39,416 nt of DNA. Origin: Croceicoccus sp. (GTDB lineage Bacteria > Pseudomonadota > Alphaproteobacteria > Sphingomonadales > Sphingomonadaceae). The notes beneath the pieces were generated by a model, which saw nothing but the letters and a program-made list of their open reading frames with translations, ran no database searches and was not told where the DNA came from. The stretch spans positions 1-39,416 of the forward strand of contig JAPYSD010000002.1 in NCBI GenBank assembly GCA_029936705.1. The letters are read 5' to 3'. The position numbers and the translations under genes were made by a program. This document shows positions 23,605 to 33,058 of the stretch, piece after piece. The first letter of the stretch is position 1, and the number at the start of each line of letters is the position of its first letter.

Positions 23605-25514
23605 CAGGGGACCTCATCCAGAAGCCGAACCAGATCGTCGGCGCGCCGCTCGAGAAACCCGCCCCGCTTGAGAGTCAGGCCATGATGGAGCAGCAACACG
23701 CCGCCCAGCTCGATGAGACACCATTTGCGCTTCTTCGTGCCATGGTCCGGCACGAGCACAAAGGCGTTATAGGCCACGCCGAACTGCAAAACGCGCGCGA
23801 GATCGGGATGGCTCGTCGGGATCGAGTCGAACTCGTCTTGCGGAATTCCGAAGGCAGTCGCCCCACCCCCCAGCGACGCATTGCCTTCCAGGCTCTTGGT
23901 AACGCATTCCCGAGCGATCCCATCCGACAGACGCCTGACCAACTGCTGCTGCGGGAAGTCCCATTCCCGCACCATCTCGCTGGCGCGTTCGCGCAGCAGC
24001 TTGTGCTGCATCCCGCTGCGCAGCGTCGGCGCCTTGGCGCGAATGAGCTGGGTCTCCGACTGGGAGACCAGGCGGGCAGCCAGTTGCAGAAACTGCTCGG
24101 CATTCTCCGAACTAGCATCGCAGAGCGCATCGATCCCGAAATAATAAGGCCGATCATAGCGATGGAGGAGATGAATGCGGGCACCTTCCGCGATCGAGGC
24201 ATCAACCGTCAGCGGGCGGTTCGGCTCGACATCCTCCTCCGGCTGATCGAACAGGCCTCGCTGGGGTATCCGCTTGGCATAGCGCTCAAACAGCACCGAC
24301 AGCATTGCCATCTGCATGTCCTCGCCGGCCTCGCCCGTGCCTTCCAAATAGGTGGCAATATCCTGCGCGAGCGCGTGCCGGCGGACGGCAGAGATGTTAT
24401 GACGGCGCTGAAGCACGTCGACATGCTCCGCCAACCGTTCCCGTTTGCTCTGTGCGATTATCTCGGGCGTAGTCGACAACAGATCGCCGAGATTGTTCAG
24501 CCGGCGGCGATTAAACACCTCCATCTGGCTCAAATAGCGGCCAGCCATATCTCGCGCCATCTTGCGGAATGCGCGCCGCTGCCCGAGCCGGTCGTCGGTG
24601 CTCTGCATCCAGATATCGGTGATTTCCCGGGCACGTTTGAGGCCCGGCTCCTCACCGTCCTGCGGTTCGGCATCCAGCAGGACGTCAGCAGGCGTGAGCG
24701 CGTCGAGCCGAGTCAGGATCCAGCGCGAAACTTTAAGTTCTCGCCGCGCGAGCCAGCGCTGCAAGGCGGCCAATTGAGCCGGATGGAGGCTGTGCGCATC
24801 GTCGAAGATGATCAACGGGCGGAGCGTCAGCACATCCTCGCCATCGACAATGCGGAAGGATTCGATGACGTCGAATGGGCGATAGGCCGCGGCCGCCTGG
24901 TCATCGATATCCTTGACGTCGGGCGGCATGAGTGCGGCTGAAATCCGATAGATCGCGAGTTCGACCTCGCGCGCGCGCTGGAGCAGATCGGGACCGGCCG
25001 TCCCCCCGATCGCGGTCAACGCCGCATCGGCGTCTGCGCGAGGAATGATCTCAACCTGATCGAGCGCGACGCCTGCCGTCTGCAAGTTGCGCAGCCATGC
25101 TAGGATCGTGCGCGCTTGGAGGAGGGCGATCATCAACCCTGCCTTGAGCTCGTCGGGATAGGGAAACTCCCAGAATTCGCGATATTCCGCCTCGAGCGGA
25201 AGCCTGCCCCCCAGCAGGACCGGCTGCTCATCGACCAGCGCCCCGCACGCCGTCAGCGTGTCGATCAACGGCTTGTAGGTGTTGAGGCCGCGATTGCGCA
25301 GCAGCGTGCGCAGCGTCGCATACTGGAACAGCCGGGCCAGGGTCGTCTTGCCGCTGCCCGGCGTGCCGATCACCATTGCCAAGCGATCGTAGAGCCGCCC
25401 ATCCTTTGCCGGCTTCTCGAAGAAGGTCGACAGCGGTTCGGGCGTCACGACAGCCAAAAAGGCCTCGTCATCGCGAAGATATTCGGTGGCGCGCTTCTCG
25501 AAGGGATTGATCAT
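23604..25514 (-). CDS. AAA+/ORC-CDC6-like P-loop ATPase of the five-gene operon
   Basis: The protein is 636 aa. Walker A is [16 protein letters not shown] (about 48-63), Walker B is [17 protein letters not shown] (about 232-248, with D-D-A-H) and a sensor-1-like strand RWILTRLD follows (about 264-271). The architecture (N-terminal '[19 protein letters not shown]' docking peptide, AAA+ core, long helical C-terminal half) resembles ORC/CDC6-like or STAND-type regulatory NTPases rather than metabolic enzymes. Such NTPases often act as switches in prokaryotic conflict systems. It begins 9 bp after the PRTase-like gene and is coupled to the next gene by TGATG. Confidence 0.75.
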   Translation of the reverse strand: MINPFEKRATEYLRDDEAFLAVVTPEPLSTFFEKPAKDGRLYDRLAMVIGTPGSGKTTLARLFQYATLRTLLRNRGLNTYKPLIDTLTACGALVDEQPVLLGGRLPLEAEYREFWEFPYPDELKAGLMIALLQARTILAWLRNLQTAGVALDQVEIIPRADADAALTAIGGTAGPDLLQRAREVELAIYRISAALMPPDVKDIDDQAAAAYRPFDVIESFRIVDGEDVLTLRPLIIFDDAHSLHPAQLAALQRWLARRELKVSRWILTRLDALTPADVLLDAEPQDGEEPGLKRAREITDIWMQSTDDRLGQRRAFRKMARDMAGRYLSQMEVFNRRRLNNLGDLLSTTPEIIAQSKRERLAEHVDVLQRRHNISAVRRHALAQDIATYLEGTGEAGEDMQMAMLSVLFERYAKRIPQRGLFDQPEEDVEPNRPLTVDASIAEGARIHLLHRYDRPYYFGIDALCDASSENAEQFLQLAARLVSQSETQLIRAKAPTLRSGMQHKLLRERASEMVREWDFPQQQLVRRLSDGIARECVTKSLEGNASLGGGATAFGIPQDEFDSIPTSHPDLARVLQFGVAYNAFVLVPDHGTKKRKWCLIELGGVLLLHHGLTLKRGGFLERRADDLVRLLDEVP

Positions 25515-25523
25515 GGCCGCCGC

Positions 25524-26663
25524 TCAGACATGCCTCTGCCGCCGCCGGAACAGAGGGCGCATCGCCGGAGCCGCAACACCATCACGGTCCCCGCCCGCGG
25601 TCTCCGCCCAGAGCAACGCGACCGCGTTATTCGGTGTATTGTGATTCAGCACGAGGGGGAGCGCACAGCCGCCATAGCCAAGGCCGAGATGCTCGACGCC
25701 GCCAACATCCGTGTGCTTCGTGCGAATGATCGGATCGTAATATGTCTGGGTCAGCTTGATGAACGCATCGTCACGCCCTTCAACGACGCCCAGGGGCAGG
25801 TCAGTCGGGAGTACCGTGCCGAACGAAATATGGACCGCCTTGGCCCAGCCGTCGCCGACCAGCGCATCTTTTGCGAGCTCTTGACGCTCGCCGATGGCCT
25901 GCGCTGCGGTCGAAGAGGCGATATAGTGATGCACGCAAAGCTCCCAATTCGGATCGAACGGGTCGCTTCCGAGGACCTGGCGCGCGCCTTCGATTGACTC
26001 CTTGAAGCGCCAGAGCTTCCCCGACCACTTCTGCTTCTTCTCGTTGTAGCGGAAGAACGATGTGCCCGTCCCCGCGAAATCGTCGACAAGATAGACCAGC
26101 CGAAACAGCGCCTGCTCGTCCTTCAGATCCTCGCGAAGGTTGCCGAGAAGGTCTTCCCATTTCTCCTTGTCGAGCTGTGTTGCGAGCACCAGCTGTTCAT
26201 TGGTGAGCAGCCCGACATTGCTATGGCGAACGCCGTCGATCCGTGCGCCGTCGCTCAACCCCATGACGAGGGTCTGGCGGCGCAAGCGTTCCACGTCGCT
26301 CCGCGCCGCTTCATCGCCTAGCACCCGAAAGGCGGGAATGCCGCGCTGCGCCGCGACCGTCGACACCAGACGTTCCCGCATCGTCTTTGGATAGAACTGT
26401 TCGACGAGCTTCTGCATTTCGATGGGCCCGACATAGACCAACCTACTGCGCACGAACGCATAGGCCGTCTCGCGTTCCGCCCGATCGAACTGCTGGAGCC
26501 AGGTGGCGAGACTCTCGAAAAACCGCATGCCCGCCTGGAAATCCCGGTAGCCGTCATATTTCAGCCGCGCCATCAGCCGCAGCCAGCGATATTCCTCCCG
26601 GGCGCGCTCGTCGCTCCAGTGCATGATCTCGGCAAGGACTTTGAGGCCTAGATCCTGGTTCAT
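25524..26663 (-). CDS. Phosphoribosyltransferase-like protein of the five-gene operon
   Basis: The protein is 379 aa. The segment LVYLVDDFAGTGTSFFRY (about 189-206) is a PRPP-binding loop of type I phosphoribosyltransferases (hydrophobic strand, two acidic residues, TGT/S). The N-terminal ~180 residues are helical and longer than in housekeeping enzymes. The C-terminal motif CALPLVLNHNTPNNAVALLWAE is distinctive and, from memory, shared with PRTase-like proteins placed in predicted conflict systems (PRTase-CE). No purine or pyrimidine salvage subgroup fits. The gene starts 4 bp inside the SIS-HAD gene. Confidence 0.75.
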   Translation of the reverse strand: MNQDLGLKVLAEIMHWSDERAREEYRWLRLMARLKYDGYRDFQAGMRFFESLATWLQQFDRAERETAYAFVRSRLVYVGPIEMQKLVEQFYPKTMRERLVSTVAAQRGIPAFRVLGDEAARSDVERLRRQTLVMGLSDGARIDGVRHSNVGLLTNEQLVLATQLDKEKWEDLLGNLREDLKDEQALFRLVYLVDDFAGTGTSFFRYNEKKQKWSGKLWRFKESIEGARQVLGSDPFDPNWELCVHHYIASSTAAQAIGERQELAKDALVGDGWAKAVHISFGTVLPTDLPLGVVEGRDDAFIKLTQTYYDPIIRTKHTDVGGVEHLGLGYGGCALPLVLNHNTPNNAVALLWAETAGGDRDGVAAPAMRPLFRRRQRHV

Positions 26664-28597
26664 AGCAGCGCATCCGCCTTGAAGCGGACACCGCCTTCAC
26701 ACGGCTCAAGTGCGTCCAGATATTCGAGGGTCACTTGCAGGCCCCGCTGCCCCGGCTGACCAAGGTTCCAGCATGTGCTCGGATCGACGCTGATCTCGTC
26801 CACGCTCAGGGCGAACGGCTCGCGCAAAAGCGCATAGTCGTTTCCTGGCCACCGACCGCGATCGCCAATCGCCAGCAGGGCACCATCGTCGATCCGAGAG
26901 CGGATCGCCGCCAGTACGTTGGCCTTGGACACATGCTCAGGCACGATATCGATCGAATGACTCGACCGCGTGACGATCACATTGCGCATTCCCTGCGTGA
27001 GCAGTACTTCATGCGCCAGATCCCACAGTCGCGACTCCGACAGTCCTTGTCGGGCTTCCAATGTGACCTGGTATTTTCGGTCCGATTGTATCGCGGCGCC
27101 CGCCAGTTCGGGCTGATCGCGCAGCGCTAGCGCCAACGCGGCGAGCTCATCGCACGGTTCGTCTTTGCCATCCGGCGCATTATCTTCCCCCAACGCTGCT
27201 ATTTCGGCGCCATTATAATAGCCGATCAGCACGTTTTCCCACAATGATTTAGGCAGCGCAGCCTGAAGGTCGCGCCGCACCGAGGCGCCCCGCCCCGTGG
27301 CGATCGCCAACTTGACGCCTGCGCCGAGCAGGCGATTCAATTGGCTCTTGACCTCGGGCGACACGGCATCGAACCGATGCCGCGTGTCGACCAGCGTCCC
27401 GTCATAGTCGAGCGTGATCGCCCGAAAGACAGGCCCCAACAGCCGCTGGCGGAAAGCTTCCAACGCCCCCTGCCAGCGCGCAAGGTCGCCCGCATCGGCA
27501 AGCTGCGCGGCGGAAGCGCCCGCCTTGCGATGGATTGCCGCGGCTTGCCTGGGGGTCAGGTTGGCGATGCGGGGCGCCGCGGTGCGCGGCAACGGCAGAT
27601 GATAGAGCTTGCGTCCAAATTCGGGGACGCCCGGGCGTCCCGGATCGAGGCCCCGCGCGCGCCCCGCCCAACCCGTGATCTGCAACGCCGCGATGAGCGA
27701 CGCCAGCATCGTCGCCATCGGCGATGCTGGCAGCTCAAGCCTTGCGATGGGTATCTCGGGCGGCAGCAGTGCAAGTGTGCGCTCCGCGAGATCAGCTCCA
27801 GTCGGTGAATAAAGCGCGAGTACGGCGCTAGCATCGCCCCGCTTGGCGAGCCAATGATGCCGACCATGTGCGAAGTTCCGGTAGTCCGCGATTTGCAGGT
27901 TGCCCACCGCAGCTTCGGTGAACTTGGACTCGAGGTCGATCGCCCCGATCCGGCTGTCTGCATCGTGAAGGACAATAGTCGTGCCACGCCGCCACAAATG
28001 CTCGGTCGTTAGTGCCCAGTTTTCGATCTGAGCGGACCCAGCGTCGAGCAACGGCGCTATGTTGACACGTACCGCTTCCCACTCTTCTGCAGTGCCGAGT
28101 TCAAGCAAATATGCCCGGACAAGCACAGCGATAAAGCCCAGCAAGGAATTGGTGGCGAGGAAGCCGTCCTTACCCGCTGGCGGTGGAAAAAGCAGCAGAT
28201 CAACGAAAGTGTGTCTGCGAGCAAGATCGGACAAGGGACTTTCCGAGCGACCACAGAGGATGGCGAGTTGCCGCGGCTCCTGGTTTGCCAGCCGGCGCGC
28301 TGCACCTAAAATGTCGACGTTGCTTCCGCCGGCACTCAACAACCAGTTCGCGAGCGGCGCTGCGCTTGGTTCGGTCACATCTAGCGGGGTCGCCACTACG
28401 CCCAGTTGGCGTGTAACATATTGATGCAGCTGCGCCAGCGCGTGCGCCGCCGTAAGAGAACCACCAGATCCCACTGCGCGAAGCGGCATTCCTCCGGCCG
28501 TTCTCACGGCGCGTCGCAACGCTCCAATGTCCACGTCATCAGCCCAGGCGAACGTCTCCGCAAGCCGCGCCATCTCAGCTGCATATGGCTTCGCCAT
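26660..28597 (-). CDS. SIS domain-HAD phosphatase fusion of the five-gene operon
   Basis: The protein is 645 aa. The N-terminal ~330 residues form a double SIS-like sugar isomerase region: VGSGGSLTAAHALAQL (about 42-57), LAILCGRSESPLSDL, then LESKFTEAAVGN and NFAHGRHHWLAK (about 222-252), analogous to the E..K and 'HGP' loop of GlmS/AgaS proteins. The C-terminal part is a Cof-like HAD phosphatase: nucleophile loop ITLDYDGTLVDT (D397/D399), LAIATGRG, a KYQV/VSKANVL lysine region and LLAIGDRGRWPGNDYALL. Predicted: isomerises and dephosphorylates a sugar phosphate. It is the first gene, with TTAAGGAG five bases before the ATG. Confidence 0.78.
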   Translation of the reverse strand: MAKPYAAEMARLAETFAWADDVDIGALRRAVRTAGGMPLRAVGSGGSLTAAHALAQLHQYVTRQLGVVATPLDVTEPSAAPLANWLLSAGGSNVDILGAARRLANQEPRQLAILCGRSESPLSDLARRHTFVDLLLFPPPAGKDGFLATNSLLGFIAVLVRAYLLELGTAEEWEAVRVNIAPLLDAGSAQIENWALTTEHLWRRGTTIVLHDADSRIGAIDLESKFTEAAVGNLQIADYRNFAHGRHHWLAKRGDASAVLALYSPTGADLAERTLALLPPEIPIARLELPASPMATMLASLIAALQITGWAGRARGLDPGRPGVPEFGRKLYHLPLPRTAAPRIANLTPRQAAAIHRKAGASAAQLADAGDLARWQGALEAFRQRLLGPVFRAITLDYDGTLVDTRHRFDAVSPEVKSQLNRLLGAGVKLAIATGRGASVRRDLQAALPKSLWENVLIGYYNGAEIAALGEDNAPDGKDEPCDELAALALALRDQPELAGAAIQSDRKYQVTLEARQGLSESRLWDLAHEVLLTQGMRNVIVTRSSHSIDIVPEHVSKANVLAAIRSRIDDGALLAIGDRGRWPGNDYALLREPFALSVDEISVDPSTCWNLGQPGQRGLQVTLEYLDALEPCEGGVRFKADALL

Positions 28598-28662
28598 AAC
28601 TCTCCTTAATCTCGACCTTCGACCATCCCATACGATGCCTGGAACATCAAGAGAACAAAAAG

Positions 28663-28800
28663 ATGCTTCGCGAATACATTATGGCTCGCCTAAAGAGCTT
28701 GCACCCAGGTCAGGTTTCAATGGCCGCAGCAGCAATTGCGGTGAAAGTGATGAACGGCAGGAATGGGCACGTGGCTACCATTTATGATAGCAGCGTCTAA
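28663..28800 (+). CDS. Possible 45-aa small protein divergent from the five-gene operon
   Basis: This is an ATG-to-TAA frame of 45 codons, below the track's cutoff, in an otherwise gene-free 376 bp stretch (28598-28973). The sequence MLREYIMARLKSLHPGQVSM followed by AAAAIAVKVMNGRNGHVATI is basic-amphipathic with an Ala-rich helix. The ribosome site is weak. It lies divergently from the SIS-HAD gene, so its 5' end shares that gene's promoter region. It could be a chance ORF. Confidence 0.3.
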   Translation: MLREYIMARLKSLHPGQVSMAAAAIAVKVMNGRNGHVATIYDSSV

Positions 28801-28937
28801 GGTCGGCTATTCGCACGTCGCACCCCAATACCTGCCTTTCCGGATCGTCCGACCCTGCGGTCATACGGCATCACAGAAGCGTGCAGAGCAGGGGGCCGAA
28901 ATGGGAGTTTGCTTGTAATGTTCCGCAATACACTTAC

Positions 28938-28967
28938 TTGACATGGATCTGTAATGTATGACATTAC
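28938..28967 (+). promoter_or_regulatory. TTGACA box and perfect 17 bp palindrome, HigA-type operator
   Basis: A consensus -35 TTGACA (28938-28943) is followed by GTAATGT-ATG-ACATTAC (28951-28967), a perfect 7 bp inverted repeat ending six bases before the higB start codon. HigA antitoxins bind palindromes of this type at their own promoter. The overlap of promoter and palindrome supports autorepression. Confidence 0.65.
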
Positions 28968-28973
28968 AAATCC

Positions 28974-29256
28974 ATGGAGATCGAAAGCATCGATCATAAG
29001 AACCTCCGCAAGTTCTTCACGACAGGGAAGGCGAGGGGGGATTATAGAGGTAGAGCGGCTTCGCAGAATGCTGGCCTTTATCGATGCGACGGGCTCTTTT
29101 GACGAGCTGGCCATTCCGCCGAGCTACGGTTTCCATGCGTTGACAGGAGGCCGTGATGGCTGGTTCGCGATGACAGTCACGAAGAACTGGCGGCTTGTTT
29201 TTACCAAGGTGGACGAGACGACCATCGCCCATCTCGATCTGGAGGATTATCATTGA
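28974..29256 (+). pseudogene. higB: HigB toxin gene with a +1 frameshift in a G6 run
   Basis: The natural ATG at 28974 encodes MEIESIDHKNLRKFFTTGKARG, a normal HigB start. The rest of HigB (IIEVERLRRMLAFIDATGSF to HLDLEDYH) lies in the next frame. The two halves join perfectly if one G is removed from the run GGGGGG at 29035-29040. The track's 100-aa ORF from 28954 therefore has a false N-terminus. Either the toxin is inactivated, or this is a homopolymer sequencing error. HigB proteins are RelE-fold mRNA interferases of about 93 aa. The stop overlaps the higA start by one base. Confidence 0.85.
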
Positions 29257-29558
29257 TGACTCTCAAGATGCATCGTGCGCTGGCCGTTCACCCTGGTGCT
29301 TGGCTCAAAGAAGAGATGGTCGGGCCTTACGGTATTAGCGTGACCGATCTTGCCAATCGCTTTGGCGTGTCGCGTCCGCCTCTGAGCAATCTGCTCAACG
29401 GGAAGGCCGGGCTGTCGCCCGATATGGCGATCCGGTTCGAGAAGGCCTTTGGCGTTTCGGCAGCGACCTTGTTGCGCATGCAGGCAGCCTATGATCTCGC
29501 GCGCGCCGAGGAAATGGCCGATAGCATCAAGGTCGACCGCATTCCGGAACCGGTTTAG
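29256..29558 (+). CDS. higA: HigA-type antitoxin
   Basis: The start is at ATG 29256 (TGATG with higB). The protein is 100 aa: MTLKMHRALAVHPGAWLKEEMVG is the typical HigA/VapI N-terminus, then the HTH VTDLANRFGVSRPPLSNLLNGKAGLSPDMAIRFEKAFGVS. It would bind the upstream palindrome and neutralise HigB. The frame is intact although its toxin partner is shifted, so it may persist as a repressor or as protection against related HigB toxins. Confidence 0.9.
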   Translation: MTLKMHRALAVHPGAWLKEEMVGPYGISVTDLANRFGVSRPPLSNLLNGKAGLSPDMAIRFEKAFGVSAATLLRMQAAYDLARAEEMADSIKVDRIPEPV

Positions 29559-29776
29559 TCGGCAAAAGCGGCGCGCTGGCGTTTGAACCTCCATCATAGG
29601 GGACCGCAATGGTCCACGTTTTGTCAATTAGGCGGGAATTCGGCTAAAATCAGGCGCATTTTCAAAGGACCACGGCGCGCTGATAATATGCATTATGTAA
29701 AACCAATCTTTCCTTTTGCGTGCTGGGCGGCGGCCTCTACGCTTTCGCCAAAAAAGACGGACGCCGGACGTAGCTG

Positions 29777-30760
29777 TCAGAAATCCTCGGTATCGATCGT
29801 GCCGCGCATCGCATCGGGATAGCGGTGGCCCGAAACGCTCGCATGGCTCACGATCTCGCCGGCTTGCCTCAGCACCTCGCCGCTGATTTCAGACGCACCG
29901 GTTCCGAAATTCTCCGCCAGATGGGCAGGGTTCGTCGTGCCGGGGATCGCATGCAGATGATCGCCGCGCGAGAGTACCCATGCCAACGATAGCTGCCCGG
30001 GTGTGACCCCAGCCTCTGCCGCCAGCGCATTGAACGCACGGATCAGCTCCATGTTGCGCGGCCAGTTCGCTTCGCTGAAGCGCGGCATATTGGTGCGGAT
30101 GTCCTTGTCCTCCAGCAGCAGCGGGTCATCCAGCGCACCTGCCAGAGCACCCCGTGCCACCGGCGAAAAGGCGACGAGCGCGATGCCCAGTTCCTGCGTC
30201 GTGTCCAGCACGCCCAGTTCGACATTGCGGGTCCACGGCGAATATTCGGTCTGCACCGCCGCCATCGGATACACGCCATGCGCCTCGCGGATATGGGCGC
30301 TGCTCCATTCGGACACGCCGTAGGATCCGATCTTGCCCGCCTGAATCGCATCGGCGAGTGCGCCGACGCTGTCGGTAATGGGCACCTTGGGATCGAAGCG
30401 GTGCATGTAGAACAGGTCGATATGGTCGGTCTTCAGCCGCTTCAGGCTATCCTCGATCGACTGCGTCATCGCCGCGGGGCTGCAATCGATCCCGCGGTGC
30501 GGGCCGTCAACGACGATGCCGGTCTTGGATGCCAGCAGGAATTCATCCCGCCGGTCCATGATCGCCTCGCCGAGAATCTCTTCCGATACGCCCATCCCAT
30601 AGATATTGGCGGTGTCGAAATGGTCGTAACCCATGTCGAGCGCCTGCCGGAACAGCCGCACCGCAGCCTCACGCGGGGGCGGCGAGCCATAGGCCCAGGC
30701 CACATTCATGCAGCCAAGGCCGATGGCGTTTACATCGCGTCCGGCAAGCTGGCGCCGCAT
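29777..30760 (-). CDS. Aldo/keto reductase in the lig cluster
   Basis: The start is at ATG 30760, sharing one base with the ligC stop (TGATG); an upstream ATG at 30769 is possible. The protein is about 327 aa. The catalytic tetrad is visible: D and Y in DHFDTANIYGMG, K in LLASKTGIV, and H in LFYMHRFDP. NADPH-binding elements include GVSEWSSAHI and VAFSPVARGALAG. It reduces an aldehyde or ketone; co-transcription with ligC suggests a role with aromatic aldehydes or ring-cleavage semialdehydes, but no such function is established here. It is the last gene of the leftward operon. Confidence 0.85.
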   Translation of the reverse strand: MRRQLAGRDVNAIGLGCMNVAWAYGSPPPREAAVRLFRQALDMGYDHFDTANIYGMGVSEEILGEAIMDRRDEFLLASKTGIVVDGPHRGIDCSPAAMTQSIEDSLKRLKTDHIDLFYMHRFDPKVPITDSVGALADAIQAGKIGSYGVSEWSSAHIREAHGVYPMAAVQTEYSPWTRNVELGVLDTTQELGIALVAFSPVARGALAGALDDPLLLEDKDIRTNMPRFSEANWPRNMELIRAFNALAAEAGVTPGQLSLAWVLSRGDHLHAIPGTTNPAHLAENFGTGASEISGEVLRQAGEIVSHASVSGHRYPDAMRGTIDTEDF

Positions 30761-31719
30761 CAAGACCATCCGTCCTGCGCTTCCAGACTGGCAGCCAGTT
30801 CGCCGATCACGCGGTAGCAATCCAGCACGTCCGAGACCGAGCTGTTGGGCTGCCGGCCCTCGCGAATGGCGGCGATGAACTCGCGGTCCTGCAATTCGAT
30901 GCCGTTCATCGACACATCTACCTTCGACACATCAATCGGCTCCTCGCGGCCGGTGACCAGATCGTCATAGCGCGCGATATAGGTGCCGGAGTCTCCGATA
31001 TAACGGAAGAAGGTGCCGAGCGGACCGTCATTGTTGAACGATAGCGCAAGGGTAAGGATCTGGCCCGCCTCGGTCTTCATCTGGATCGACATATCCATGG
31101 CGATGCCAAGCTCGGGGTGCTTTGGACCTTGCAGCACATTTGCGGCGATCACTTTCGAACCGGTCATGTACTGGAAAATGTCGATCGAATGGGCCGAGTG
31201 GTGCCACAGCAGGTGGTCCGTCCAGCTGCGCGGCTTACCCTTCGCATTCATATTTTTCCGGCGGAAGAAGAAAGTCTCGATATCCATCGCCTGGATAGTG
31301 AACTCGCCTGCATCGATCTTGTTCTTGACCCACTGGTGGCTGGGATTGAAGCGACGCGTGTGGCCGACCATGCAAACCAGGCCGGTTTCCTTGGCCTTCG
31401 CTTCTACCGCCAATGCATCGTCCCAGCTATCGGCCAGCGGGATTTCCACCTGCACATGCTTGCCCGCAGCCATGCAGGCAATGGCCTGTTCCGCGTGCAT
31501 CTGGGTGGGGGTGCAAAGGATCACGGCGTCGACATCGGGCAAAGCCAGCGCATCGGCCAGATCGGTCCCGGAATGCGGCGCGCCATATTTCGCGGCGACT
31601 TCCGCAGCATGCTCAGCCGACCGGGAAATGACCGAAACGATCTCGACGCCGTCGATATTTTTGAGGCCGTCGAGGTGCTTTTCGCCAAAGGCGCCTGCAC
31701 CGACGAGTGCGATTTTCAT
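30760..31719 (-). CDS. ligC: 4-carboxy-2-hydroxymuconate-6-semialdehyde dehydrogenase LigC
   Basis: The protein is 319 aa, Gfo/Idh/MocA family. The nucleotide-binding site is MKIALVGAGAFGEKHLDGL; the catalytic region has HVQVEIPLADSW (the family's EKP-like motif, here EIP), VGHTRRFNPSHQWV and LLWHHSAHSIDIFQYM. LigC oxidises the hemiacetal of the protocatechuate ring-cleavage product to 2-pyrone-4,6-dicarboxylate with NAD(P)+. It follows ligB by 32 bp, as expected for a ligABC order. Confidence 0.95.
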   Translation of the reverse strand: MKIALVGAGAFGEKHLDGLKNIDGVEIVSVISRSAEHAAEVAAKYGAPHSGTDLADALALPDVDAVILCTPTQMHAEQAIACMAAGKHVQVEIPLADSWDDALAVEAKAKETGLVCMVGHTRRFNPSHQWVKNKIDAGEFTIQAMDIETFFFRRKNMNAKGKPRSWTDHLLWHHSAHSIDIFQYMTGSKVIAANVLQGPKHPELGIAMDMSIQMKTEAGQILTLALSFNNDGPLGTFFRYIGDSGTYIARYDDLVTGREEPIDVSKVDVSMNGIELQDREFIAAIREGRQPNSSVSDVLDCYRVIGELAASLEAQDGWS

Positions 31720-31751
31720 GGGATATTCTCCTGAATGGGTTCGCGCAGAGA

Positions 31752-33054
<1,303 letters not shown>

Positions 33055-33058
<4 letters not shown>

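Noticed and set aside
23682-24941. 419-aa plus-strand ORF in the five-gene operon
   Set aside because: It is antisense to the ATPase gene, which has Walker A and B motifs and tight operon junctions.
29740-29790. Terminator after the aldo/keto reductase gene
   Set aside because: A T-run exists on the minus strand, but the preceding CGTCCGGCGTCCG is a direct, not inverted, repeat, so no stable stem forms.
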